This document shows positions 41,205 through 54,000 of a stretch of 64,000 nt of DNA, piece by piece. Location of the stretch: NCBI GenBank assembly GCA_033032175.1, contig CM065310.1, positions 1,798,001 through 1,862,000 on the forward strand, read 5' to 3'. The DNA comes from Saturnia japonica. Lineage: Eukaryota; Arthropoda; Insecta; Lepidoptera; Saturniidae. Every line of letters starts with the position of its first letter. The first letter of the stretch is position 1. The notes beneath the pieces are model-generated. The model made no database searches, was not told where the DNA came from, and saw only the letters and a program-made list of their open reading frames with translations. A program made the translations under genes and the position numbers.

Positions 41205-41405
41205 TTTGAGTTATCTAGACCTCTTCAATCGACGTCAGAATCGGTCAGGTATAAAACGTCAAGACAATTTAAACAGAAAATAATCGGAGACACAAATATC
41301 ACAGGCTCAGTAAACACAGCACAATTTTCTAAATTACATTACATAAAAGAGATTATTAAGATTTCCACTGGTTCCGTTTATTAAAAATCTAAATTGTCAT
41401 AGAAA

Positions 41406-41416
41406 CAAGATGGCGG
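41406..41416 (+). promoter_or_regulatory. YY1/Pho-like AAGATGGCGG site near the Rab11 start
   Basis: CAAGATGGCGG lies about 200 bp upstream of the Rab11 ATG. The AAGATGGCGG core is a known YY1/Pho-type motif in promoters of broadly expressed genes and would suit Rab11. A single short match, so weak evidence. Confidence 0.3.
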
Positions 41417-41822
41417 ATTGTTTTACGCCCCTCTTGGGTGCGTTCGAAAAGTATATTAGTTTATACATACGTAGTATACATACAAGCAAAATAAATGTTA
41501 AACTTATTTTCAAAATGTTGCCAGGTCCTGGGTCCCTGCCATTCTATGTCTGCGTCCGTACCAATACTCACTTTGATTATACATAGAGGAAATGGAAATT
41601 CACATTATAATACTTTTTTTACCATATTATTATAGTGTTTTTTTTTACTCTGTAGTATATTTCAATTGTATACTATGTATTAAAACAGTCGTGTAAAACT
41701 CAATTCTTTGAAAGAAGTAATACCCTATTAATATTTTACAATGTTTTAAGAATTTATTTTCATAAGGACCCCGGTATGAAAATTTTATGAAAATTGAAAT
41801 TTATAAAAACGTTATAGTCGAA

Positions 41823-43192
41823 GATCCGGCTGCAAAATCTCTACGTTCATCGGGTTATTAATAAAATTCACATTTTTACATACATTTATGATTAGGAGAA
41901 TACATTGATAACATAGTGCCAGTCAACAAGTGGCCGCAAGTAATTTTAATTAAATTAATGTTAATTAATTTTCAAAACAAAATTTCGTTCATTCATTTTT
42001 TAAATTAAATATCATCCACATCATAGCAATGTATGTAAAGAATTCGAAAATCGATGGGTGCCGTTGCACACTCGGCCGCAACTACTTCGCAGCCAGGTGT
42101 AAGCAGGTAATATTTTGGTGTATTTATACGTTCATGACGTATACGCATGTTTTTTATATAGAATTAAAGCTAATTTTTTTTTAAATATGATGATATATCG
42201 CTGCCTGTGATCAAATGGCCGCAAATTAGGGTAACTAGCTGTTAAACACTCGAGGTATTCGAGATAAAGTGAAAGAGAGTTAGCGCGCAACGCCACTTGT
42301 TAAAAAAGGATGGCGTGTGCCAGCTTGTTTATTTTAAGTACAATGTTGATTTTTTCTTGAACTAATATTTAATGTCAAACTAATAACTATATTAACGAAC
42401 TATAATAAAATCTAATATTTTTTCAAATATGATATGCGTAGTATCTTTTTTGTTAATAAAGTAAGACAACCTAAATTCTATTCTTCATAAATACCCTTAT
42501 TTCATTTTTACTCGATCGATAAACAATTTTTTTTTTATAAAATAATTTTTTTCTTATTTACATTTTTTTCCAGAATATTAATTACAATTTTGGAGTAAAT
42601 GTAAAGTCGTTTCTACTACTGTTTGCGCCGCTGACTGAGAGCCCTATCTATGGACGCATGCGCAATGGCTTCAAATACTCGCACAGCTGGCACACACACG
42701 CCATCCTTTTTTAACAAGTGGCGTTGCGCGCTAACTCTCTTTCACTTTATCTCGAATACCTCGAGTGTTTAACAGCTAGTTACCCTAATTTGCGGCCATT
42801 TGATCACAGGCAGCGATATATCATCATATTTAAAAAAAAATTAGCTTTAATTCTATATAAAAAACATGCGTATACGTCATGAACGTATAAATACACCAAA
42901 ATATTACCTGCTTACACCTGGCTGCGAAGTAGTTGCGGCCGAGTGTGCAACGGCACCCTTCGATTTTCGAATTCTTTACATACATTGCTATGATGTGGAT
43001 GATATTTAATTTAAAAAAATGAATGAACGAAATTTTGTTTTGAAAATTAATTAACATTAATTTAATTAAAATTACTTGCGGCCACTTGTTGACTGGCACT
43101 ATGTTATCAATGTATTCTCCTAATCATAAATGTATGTAAAAATGTGAATTTTATTAATAACCCGATGAACGTACAGATTTTGCAGCCGGATC
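41823..43192. repeat. Long near-perfect inverted repeat, about 500-bp arms
   Basis: Left arm 41823-42325 and right arm 42685-43192 are reverse complements over their full length, with only about three differences seen in the first 245 bp, a 4-bp TGTG indel at the inner end, and essentially none in between. The spacer is about 359 bp and AT-rich. Arms contain no transposase, no LTR and no clear target-site duplication; the ends start GATCCGGCTGCAAAATCT. The ORF at 42830-43099 lies in an arm and has no recognisable motif. It lies about 600 bp upstream of the Rab11 start codon. Confidence 0.92.
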
Positions 43193-43453
43193 TCGTACTA
43201 TTACCTACCTACGTGTTTTAGCGCAACGTGCCTTGCGTACCTTTCACTTTGAAACCATGTTTGTGTAAGTATACGTACATCATCTTGTATCAGTCAATCA
43301 CCTCTTTGCCTACTACATATTCAAAGACAATCACACACACAGCCACTACTTTTGTTTATGTAACACTGGCCTGGCATTACGATAGTGGCTACAAAATATA
43401 ATACCTAATAGCAAGTACGGTAAAAAAAATGTGGTGTCGTGGGACACCCGGTA

Positions 43454-43926
43454 GGAACGAAGTTCCTTCGGCTAATGTAGAATCGACACAATTTGCAAAA
43501 AAAAATCGTGCTCAATTTTATGTAGGTTTTCTTGATTTTTCTCTTAAATTTTGCTAATTAGTTTTTATTTAAGTACAGGAAAGTATTTCATTATTTTAGG
43601 AAATAATAAATAACGTAAAATAAAAAAAAATCGTAATTCAAATTATCAATTAAAATAACAAAATATGTCTCTTTATTTTTGTTTGACAACATAAAATTAC
43701 ATATAAACGGCGAGAACGAAAACAAAGAGGGAGAAAGAGAAAGGTATTATACACTACTCGCTCGTGTATGCGACTGTCGCGCCTGCGCACGTCTCATTTA
43801 ACGGTTTTATTCCACGCACTTTTTTCCACGGATTTTTTCTTACGGTTTTACTATCACATTTTTTTCAGTTCGGTCGCGCAGCAAAATCCCTATCCCCTCC
43901 AAGCCTGCCGTAAGGAACTTCGTTCC
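43454..43926. repeat. MITE-like element with 20-bp terminal inverted repeats
   Basis: GGAACGAAGTTCCTTCGGC (43454-43472) and GCCGTAAGGAACTTCGTTCC (43907-43926) are inverted repeats with one indel. The intervening 430 bp is AT-rich without an ORF of note. Target-site duplication not evident. Confidence 0.5.
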
Positions 43927-43948
43927 AAAAATGGTCATTCCATAATTA

Positions 43949-44480
43949 TGAAGGTGCTAACAAACTATCGGACGCGGCTGGAAGCCGCGTCTTATAGGCA
44001 TCTGGAGAATGAAATGAATATACACTGAACTGTGCAAACTATCGGACGTAAGTCGCGGAAGCAATGTTGAGCCGCCCTTGGGCGTTAGGACGTCAGATAT
44101 ATATCTGGCGAGTGAATATGTTTTTGGTTTGGTAAATAAGTAAATTAAAAACTGCTATATAATAAGTTATACGTTATTATACTACTAGCAAGACTTTCCC
44201 AATCCATACCTACCTAACTGGCATTATATTCGTGAGGTTACGATCAATATTACAATGGAAATAAATTATAAAATAAACAAAAAGATGCTAAAAATCCAAG
44301 TAAATTTAGCATTCAATATGTCAATTTGGCAACACTGATGCACTCGGACGACTCCGTAAGCCGAATCCGAACCGACTGTGCAGTGTGCACACCATGGAAT
44401 AATTTGTTCTGTGGGCCCGTGCACACTTATTTGTAAGTCGCGGCTTACGGATGCTTCCGCTAATTTGTTTGCACCTTAAT
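43949..44480. repeat. Possible degenerate MITE
   Basis: AAGGTGCTAACAAACTATCGG at the left and TTGTTTGCACCTT at the right are imperfect inverted ends, and GTAAGTCGCGGAAGC / GTAAGTCGCGGCTTACG motifs recur inside. Weak. From 44480 to 45015 nothing is recognisable. Confidence 0.3.
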
Positions 44481-45015
44481 GCCAAATAATCTTATACTAT
44501 GTCTCTAAATAATAACTAACATTTTTATGAACTAAATATTTTGCCAAATTTTGCTTATTTGTACTTTTTTTCTACTTTTTGAACGAAGTTCTGGACATAG
44601 TTTTTGATAATAATGGATATGTCAAGCGTACTGTTATGTCCCTGGATTGCACCCTTCCTAGCCTAGTCAGCTGCCTATGCTGCTGACACACCATCTCCAC
44701 TCCCTTCCTTTCATATCTCGACCCACTACCCAGTCAGTGTTCGCCTATCCTTCAAACCACGCACTCGCGACTTAAATCAATAAAAAGTTCTTTTAATTCT
44801 AATTCCTTTTTTTTTAGTTAAGTAATTTAATCTTTTTTTAAAAACATAATCGTGAACGCGATTATAACAGTACGTCACATAAGCTACGTTTAAAAACAAA
44901 GCGGGTGGCAATTCAAAATATAGCAAGAGTGTTCACCATTTTATTTGTATTTAATATAATTTAATGTACACATAAACTAAGTTTGGATTTCTAATATATA
45001 AACAATTGTTTTCTC

Positions 45016-48000
45016 TCAAGCGACAGCAGCAACACTCTCTTCTTCATCATCACTGTCTTCTCGAACCTCTTTAGACAACGTACGGTCTACATAAACAAAT
45101 GGATCAATTTTCATCTTCTCTAGTGATGGAGGACTTACTATCAAACATCTGAAATATAAAAATACGTGATTTCAACTACAGTGCGTTTTTTAATTCCCCA
45201 GAGGAAAATGACGTTTCACGTGTTGCTAGTTTATTGTATTTTTAAAATAGTGATGTCACCAATCGGAACTAACTGTAAAACCGTACGAGAAAAAAAAACC
45301 TATTGATAAGTTAAAAAAAAAAAATTAACTATCCAAATGTGGAGACCAAATAGGCGAGACAAATCGCGTTTAATGTGGGTCTTTCAAAGCATTCTTTTTT
45401 TCTAATTTGATCGCCTTATATACATTTTAGTTTCCTGAATTATGTAATGGTAATAGTACATTTTTGAGTATTTTGAATTACACAAAATATTTTAAATTAA
45501 TAAATAAAAACCCTCAAATCAGTGTTTCAAATAATTGTACCATAAACTATACTGTAGCACAACACTAAAAAAATAATGTTGCCTAACATTTAAAAACGCA
45601 GTATAAGAGTTTTTGGCAGGATCTTGAAGTGGCATGTTGTTTAATTAATTTACTCAGGTTTGACCTTATATTATGTAATATTGGTGGCGTTTTGCGTGAT
45701 ATAGTTTGGTTTTTGTGCATAAGTGAAGTGTATTATAAATATTAACCAAGAGCGTGCATTCTGGGATCCCACATAAAATCCCTAGATCGTTCTAACAAGG
45801 CGGCCACCATCTTGTTGAACGCCACTTTGTATATAATATATATATACTACGAAAACTTGAGAACTTTGACGCTGGAATATTTTACTAAGACTTTAAAACA
45901 TTGACACTGAAATCCTCACTTTGTTTATTGGAAAATATTATGAAAGCTTAAAAGCATTGAAACTGGCAAGTGCTTTTGCGGCGCCAAAACAAGAAGAAGA
46001 ACGCAGTATAATTTAGTGAACCGTTTTTTTTTAATAATCAGCCTTAATGCACATAACATGATCAGAATTTACAATTTTGAAGCTGATATTTAGCAATTTT
46101 TGTTATTGCTTTGTTCTTGTAAATACAGGTTTTTACAAATTTTTGGAAACTGTTGCGCTTACCTAGTAATAAATAAACCATCTCTCTTTGGACGCATTGC
46201 CTGAAGATCCTTTAAGAGCTTTTCTATATTTTCAGCAACTTGTTTTGGTTCCATGTTCAACTATATGAAAATTTTAAATTAAATAAATTACTTGACCAAA
46301 TGAATACTTTGAAAACATCATTAAGGAATTAACATTGTTTCATATACTTATTTATTTAATTTATTTATTTGTTACTAGAGGTAAATGTTTAGTACATAGA
46401 GGGAAAATACAGAACTACCTTTCTTGGCGTTTGAAATCGCCAATACATTTTGGATTAACATGCTGATTAAATCCATGTTATTTTTCTGAACAATAAATTA
46501 TCTATGTTAGAGATAACTCTATATAAATGCTATTTTTACGAGATATTTAGATAATGTTGAAACACGAACTTATATTGCATATTTTACTTATCATAATGCT
46601 TTAGTCATAACAATACATTTGCCACAGAAATTTTACTTCTGACATGTGTACTTTGTAGGCACGCACATTTTTTTATTATAAGTGTTTTTTATGGCATCGC
46701 CATATTATATACATTAATTCTTTATCAAAATGAATGATTAAAACATTTAAAGTATCACTTTAAAGCTATTGTTCCCCACTTTTAACTATTAAAAAAAATC
46801 GTAATAAAGAAGTTTCCCTTCAAAAATCTTACTGATTAAAAAAACTTTTTATAAAAAGCATATTTTCATTAAGAAAAACATTATTCCTAATGAAAATATA
46901 TTCAACTAACATGTAGGAGGCGTCATCTATTAGCAATCTTTTCAAATAACATGACATGTTCAAGATTGATTAGCTTATATTCACAACTTATTTTTTGTCT
47001 TAGTATTTACAATATAGGTTCTCAACAGTGAAAACAAAGATTTTAAACCAATAACAAAGATTCTCACCCTTCCAATAGGCACTTCAACAAATCCATAATT
47101 TTGCTGATGATCATCCTTCACAACCCGGTATTGGACACCACCAGAGAATTTCTTGACTAACTCCTTGAGATTAGGGTCGAGTGTGCCAGCACGGACATTC
47201 GGGAATCGCTTCTTCATGAGACCACGGATGGGCACTAGATCTGTCAGGATATTCGGATGGGCTACTACATAGTCATAATCACTTAGTTTGATTTGACCAT
47301 CCTGTAAAACATAAACCTTTTATATAATATCAATATTAAAATAAAGTACTTATTTTTGACAATAACTTTTGGTGTATGATGATACCAATGCTCATGACAA
47401 CTGTGTTCAAAAAAAACAAAAAAAGGTTATAAATTAAATTAAATATACACACTTGAATTTTTTTTATAATGTCAGAGCCTCCAGCGATTGTTGCGCCTGC
47501 ATCGGTTGCTTCTTTAGCTATCTCGGAGGTTTTGCAGAATGCCAGTATAGTACGCTCTTCGTCTCGGGGAAAGGGATTTGGTAATAATGAAAGACGTGTA
47601 AAACTGTCCACAAACCGATTCTAAAAAAAAAGTAATTAAAATATTATAACAACCTGACATCTAGAAGTTTAGCATAAAACTAAGTGTAAGACATTTTTAT
47701 TAACATTTGCAATTATATTGCTGCAAAACAATTTATGTATTACTTTATAGGGTGTGTTTTATTATGGTGCTTTATTTGAAAAATTATTAAGTTTAACATA
47801 CCTTTTAATAGTGAGATATTTTTTTTTGTTTTTGTTACTTAACTATGAAAATACTAACAATGACTTCTGAATGTTCTTGATATAAAAAAAAGAAAACAAT
47901 CATATTAATTAACATGGTATATCAACACTTCGCCGTTTTGTAAAAACTATTAAGGCAGAACTACTGTATGTACAGATTAATCAAAGAATATTCATCCGTA

Positions 48001-49488
48001 TGATGGCATAGTTTGTTCTAAAAATGTGAGATTTTACAAACTGATGACAGTGATGATGGGTGATTTGATGTGATTTTTTTATCTGTGGTTACCATTGTTT
48101 TTGAAGTGTACTGTGGTTGCTATCTGACACAGAGCTCTCACTAAAAAAACAGAGGTAATTGTGGCTAAATTCTCACCTGCTTAGCTGCTTCCATATTAAA
48201 TTCAACCTGTGCATGAACTAAAGCATCTGGTATATTGTACATGGTTGGATGATGTGTCTCTCTATGGGCCAGAACAGCTTCCTCCGCAGTGTACACCACC
48301 CATTTGTAATATTTCAATGGATAAACATCATCAATTGGATCAGGTTTATATATTTCTGTGGTATGTTTACTTAAAGTTGATTGTACTACTCTATAAACAT
48401 AAATGGTTTTACTTGAATATAAAATTATGGAAATAATATTTTTATACAAACATAATTTTATTACAATTTAAAATTTGTCTTTTTTTATTATTGTATAGAA
48501 ATATGTGTTTACACACAATTTTATTATGCCAATGTCATGTGGATATAGGTTATTTTTCTAATCATCAGAGTTCAACCAATGTTTCAACAAAATGGTGGCT
48601 GTCTTGTTAAACTGTTTATGTAAACTGTAAACATACCAAAGAGTGTTGAGCACAATACCCAAACTATATCATGTACAAATATCAAATATATTACATAATA
48701 AAGTGCAAATAATGTGTCTTTATGAATTAAAATAAAAACTACAACATGACAAATCAAGATCCCAGCAAAAACTCAATTTGTGATTCAAGAAGTACTTTTA
48801 ATTATTTTTAATCTGCTGCAATAAAAAAGATTTTTTTATTTTATTGTTAATAAAACCAAGAAGTTATTATAAATGAACCTGTAAATTTAATAGATATTCA
48901 ACATTTAAGATAACAGAATAATAATAATAATAGAAGACTGAGCAGAATTGGCCTATATTAGACAAAGCACAAGTTTATCGGTTAATGTTTTAAAAAAAAA
49001 ATTACAGTGAAAACAGAATGTGACATCCCTGTGGTTACAAAATTATTATTTTAACAATAATAAAAAAAACTCAGTACATACTTCTTTCCTCTTTGGTTGT
49101 GAGGTATAAAACCCACTTTGGTGACTTCAACCTTGACTTTTTTTGCACGGGCTTTTGCCCGAGTACCTTTTCTGGCTGCATAAAAAATTGTACTTGTATG
49201 AATGAACTTCTGAAAAATAGATAATTAAGTTTTTTATATTTAGTTTCACTCTATAATAGCCTACTTAACATATATTTGTTATTATTTTTATTGAAAACAT
49301 CCCATAGAAGATTAATTTTTTGTGCGTAACTTACCAAATTGCTTGAATTAGTAACAGTTGCGTTTTTATATGCTGAAAGACCTGTGCTTAAAACCGATCC
49401 TGAAAAATAGGTTTGCTTGTAAAATTTTTATAAATTATATTTATTTAAAATCAAACATTGGTATCTTACGAAATAAAGTTCCTGCCAT
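45016..49488 (-). CDS. mRpL1: Mitochondrial ribosomal protein L1 (uL1m), 8 coding exons, 352 aa
   Basis: Large-subunit mitoribosome protein that forms the L1 stalk. Coding exons in order: 49488-49470, 49399-49335, 49209-49082, 48390-48177, 47620-47453, 47301-47068, 46260-46163, 45148-45016 (19+65+128+214+168+234+98+133 = 1059 nt); phases are consistent and every border is GT/AG. The N-terminus MAGTLFRSVLSTGLSAYKN is Ser/Thr-rich and basic, as a mitochondrial presequence. The mid-part VYPLKYYKWVVYTAEEAVLA and the L1 domain (FTRLSLLPNPFPRDEERTIL, EATDAGATIAGGSDIIKKIQ, YDYVVAHPNIL, FPNVRAGTLDPNL) fit uL1. The C-terminus is acidic (REDSDDEEES). Introns hold R1 repeats (45640-45835, 48575-48785); otherwise plain AT-rich sequence. 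Confidence 0.95.
45640..45835 (-). repeat. Interspersed repeat R1, reverse copy
   Basis: Reverse of 40-330: GGTGGCGTTTTGCGTGATAT and CAAGGCGGCCACCATCTTGT match its CACGCAAAACGCC and AACAAGATGGTGGC blocks. In mRpL1 intron 7. Confidence 0.5.
48575..48785 (+). repeat. Interspersed repeat R1, third copy
   Basis: CAACAAAATGGTGGCTGTCT, AAACTATATCATGTAC, TATTACATAATAAAGTGC and AATTAAAATAAAAACTACAAC follow the order seen at 40-330. In mRpL1 intron 3. Confidence 0.5.
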
Positions 49489-50385
49489 GGTTATTACTTA
49501 TTACTACTTTTATTAGATTTGTTGTATTTTTGATTTGTAAATCAAAAATATAAACTTGAGTGAAGTTTGAGGTTATTTTATTCATAGACAACACAATAGT
49601 AAATATTTTTTGACATAGAATAATCTATCGTTGTTTTCCAATAAATAATAACTTGTAAATGTAGGTACTATAAAGAAATAGCATAGTTTACATCTAGGTG
49701 AACGAGCGCGCGCGAGCGACCAATTGAGGCGAAAAAACATCATTCCACGCCTCCTTTAGTAGTATTAATTATTATTATTATTTTGTGTTCAGAAAGAATG
49801 ACTGTCTTGGGATTTGTCGTAGTCAGACAAATTATTTACCATAGTTATACTATATTAAATTTGTATTACCGATAGTAAACTTAAAACCCGGGCTATCGAT
49901 AACCATAGGATAATAAACTTTATAGTAAGACAACCCGGCCCTAGTACTTCCAGACGCCGTGATATGCGTCTCCCGTCTAGGTACTATGATTACTATATGT
50001 AGGTTGTATATGCATCGGTTGTTGTTAGTTCTATTCTTGAATTTGACAGAGGATAAAAAGAAAAGAGCTCTAGCTAGCACGTCGTTTGATGTCTTTTACA
50101 AGGACTGTCGTGTTTTTCTGATTATTTTATATAATAGCCCAACTTACGAATGTGTAATACATTTTGGTGGTTGAATAAACGTTTCAACTATCTGCCGACT
50201 ATATTATTTATAAGTCTGAGCTAGCTTGGCGAAAACTTATATTTTTTAATGATATAGAGTATAGACCGTTACACTCACCAGTATAAATTGTGGAATTTTG
50301 ATGGAAATTTGAGGAACTAAAGCGGCTTTTTGCATAGTCACAGTAAACTGATTAAGAATATTAATATTATAGATATTATTGTGTA

Positions 50386-50696
50386 CTAGCTGGTACCCGC
50401 GACTTCGTCTGCGTTTTATTGGATATACACAAGACTGATCTCGGAACACGACAAACCAAAAAAAATCGCCGTTTTTACGTGATTGAGTAACAAACAGAAA
50501 CTTTCCATTTATTATATTTGTACGATAACACTTTTTAAACTATGACTTTTACCGGGATAAAAAGTACCTTAAGTGTTATTTCAGGTCATTGACTATCTGT
50601 GTGCCAAATTTCATTGAGATCTATTCAGCCGTTTTAGCGTGATTGAGTAACAAACATCCAAACATACACGCTTTCACATTTATTGTATTAGTAGGA
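50386..50696 (-). repeat. Helitron-like non-autonomous element (311 bp)
   Basis: On the - strand it starts TCCTACTAATACAATAAATG after an A and ends GACGAAGTCGCGGGTACCAG followed by CTAG before a T. It contains the GATTGAGTAACAAACA repeat twice. It occupies part of the mRpL1-to-receptor intergenic region (49489-51087); the rest has no recognisable feature apart from the two genes' unassigned divergent promoters. Confidence 0.55.
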
Positions 50697-51087
50697 TAAT
50701 TAATGTTTAGAGTTAATCATGGTGCTAAAGTCTAAATTTCCCTATGTATTACTCTAGTCTATGGTCTAAAATTCTAAATAGTGAACACAGGTTATGTTCA
50801 CAGTAGCGCACTGCTGCGTCCACTTTTACTGTTTATCTCTGATCTCTGTTTGGTGAGTGGTGTGGTCACTGGAGCTATTGTAACTCTGTAACTGACAAGT
50901 TGAATTTAATGTCAATTGAAATTTAAAACTGACAGTTTATCAATTGTCAAAACAATTTCTCTATGAAAACGATTGTGTCGTTTGTCGTTTCTATCTGGGT
51001 AGTGATTTTTAAATAAATAACTAAAATATGTATTGACTAATTATAGTATTGTTTTACCCTCAATAGTGTTTAAAGTTTTTATTCAAT

Positions 51088-54000
51088 ATGGATAGGATAA
51101 ATTATAGTCTACTATTGATTTCGTTATGTGTTCTGCTATGGGGTGTGGCCGGCCAATACGAATGGCAAATACGTGATGCCTTCGACGAAATCCGTGGTAA
51201 AATCAACAAGATAAATTCGGATAACTGTTACATAAGCCATTTGGATGATCTCTTCTTACCAAAAGACTCTGTATCCCACCGTCCAGACGTGAAAGAGATA
51301 AACATCAATCCTGTGTTTCCGAACCGTACCGCTATGCTTCATTTGCACAATATGGCTATGAATAGAGCATTTTTTTGGAGTTATATCTTACAGTCAAGGT
51401 TCATAAGGCCGGCTATCAATGATACATACGATCCTGGCATGATGTATTACTTCCTCTCATCAGTTGCTGACGTCTCAGCAAATCCTTACATCAACGCTAG
51501 TTCAATATATTTCTCACCGAATATGTCGTATACATCGTCATATAGAGGATTCTTCAATAAAACATTCCCACGGTTTGCACCGAGGGCATTCCGTGCTGAT
51601 GATTTTAACGATCCTGTCCATTTACAAAAGATTTCAACACTAAACACATTTCACATTGAAGATTTAGGAGCTTTTGATTCTGAGAGTTTGTCGAAAGATT
51701 ACACATCAGAGTTTTATCGTATTAATGAGTGGTACAAGCTCTGGCTGCCGGACCGTGTAGCAGAGAGACACGACACAAAAACAACCTATCAAGTTGAGAT
51801 AAGATATGCCAATAATACAAATGAGACATTCACTTTCCATGGGCCTCCTGGCAATGATGAGGTTAGTTTGAAACCTTATTCCTGTATTAACTTTTAGCTG
51901 TGATTCTATTTCCATAATAATTGGTTTCTCTTTAACTTTAATTGCACTGTTTGCCTGTTAAATGGTAAAATGCAAGAGTACATGTTTTATTATATGTTTA
52001 CACTTTTAATTATTAAGTTTAATATATAACTGTATTATAATTTTTTATTGTGTCAAATTTTAAAACTTGTACATTCAGAAAGTAGTTTATGCTACATAAA
52101 TATGTATTAGAATACAAAAGATATTTTCATCATATAAAAAGAACAAAAATGAAAATGAAATTAATCTTTTTAATTTTTCAGGATCCTGGACCTGTTAATT
52201 GGACCAAACCATATTTTGACTGTGGTCGATTAAATAAATGGCTGGTGGCAGCAGTGTCCCCTATAGCTGACATTTACCCCAGGCATACACAGTTTAGACA
52301 TATTGAGTATCCTACGTGAGTATTTATTTAAAATATGACCAGTTAAAGATTTCAATAACTACCTAAAGTTAAAATAGTGACACCCCTAACCATCTTTTTA
52401 TTTTAATTTTTTTAATCTTTTTTTATGCCGCGTTGCTGCCAGGTACTCATATTCCATAATAATTCGAATTTTTAACATATCCATGATGACAAAAAAGATT
52501 GAAATGCGATGAAAATGTAACACTAATCAATAAACAAATGACTACTTTTGGAAAAAGAATTCCATGTTTTTAAAATATAATTAATTTGAAATGAGAATTC
52601 TTAGCCAAACAAAAATTATTTTGATTTGAAGTGGCCAGTACTGCAGAATGGCAATTTCTTAGGTAAAGACCTAATATATACATACATATATAAATAAAAA
52701 AAATAAAAATAGCCTTTATTTACTACTACAATTAACTTATACAATAGATTTACCTAAGTTAAACAAATGTTATTATATTTAAATATTTATAATATAGTAG
52801 TCACTTCTGTGGCGCCTCTGTGGCATAGACCTCTCCTAAACCTTTCCATAGTTGTTTTTCTTGTGCCTTTTGCATCCAATGAGGTCCACATCTGTGACTG
52901 AAAAAGTCTCTCCATCTTTTACTTGGTCTCCCTTTACTCTTTTTTTCGTCCCTTGGTACCCATTCTGTTAAATGTTTTGCCCATCTATTATTATTCATCC
53001 TACATACATATATAGTAGAACATCTATTAGAAAAAAAAATACAATCAAATTGTGATCCTCCTCTATTTTTATAAGTCAGTTAAAAAGATTACTTTTACCA
53101 TAACTACACATTTTAATTATCTGTCAGGTATACAGCAGCAGTTGTAATGGAGATGGATTATGAGAGGATAGATATAAACCAGTGTCCACCGAGTTTAGGT
53201 AATGAAAAGCCTTACAATAGATTTACGTCAACTGCAAGGTGCAAGGAAACCACAGAGGTAAGCATTTATTACTTATACTAATTATATAAAATGCTGTATA
53301 AACCTGTTATTTTCTAAGAGAATAATCTCTAGTAATGTTATATCAATGTGTGGTGAAAATACCATTATATTTTATGTAAATAATTTATTTGTACTCAGTG
53401 AAACAAAATTCAAATTAACTTACTGTACTGTGCTGGTACTTACAGAAACTTCATGTAGATTTTTCCTCTATTTCTCTTTATTGTTTCCACTTCATTGCCT
53501 AAAACATAACTGACCTAGCAGAACATGTCTCGCTTGTATGCCAAAATAAAAGGTTTTATTTAAAAAAAAAGTAACTTCATAAAATACTATTTGTCAAACT
53601 AGTAATTATTTTTGGAATTTATTAGTTTACTATTTTTGCTTTTATCACAGTGGAAAATAATATTGAAGTGGAATAATATAATGATATGGAATTGAAGTTT
53701 GGTAGGTCCCAAATAAATAAATTCACCTATGATGTAATTCTAAAAAAGTGTGTTTGAAGTCAAGAATGATTTCAAAATATTGTTTGGCGAAACATGTACT
53801 GCCTATACCATGAAATTCGAAGCAATGCCAAAGTCCTAATTTCTATATCTTACTTCTGTTGGTAATTCTTTCTTCTGTTTATTGGTAGTTCTTTATTTCT
53901 GTTTGCCATTTGAAGTTAGTATTATATTCCTCTCCACTCTGTCATTCCAAACCCAGCAGTAACAGTAGTAACGTTAGTAGGATACAACAATTGTGTATGA

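Noticed and set aside
42830..43099. 89-codon ORF in the inverted repeat arm
   Set aside because: The mirror arm repeats it antisense, no recognisable domain; more likely non-coding, although I cannot formally exclude a short gene.
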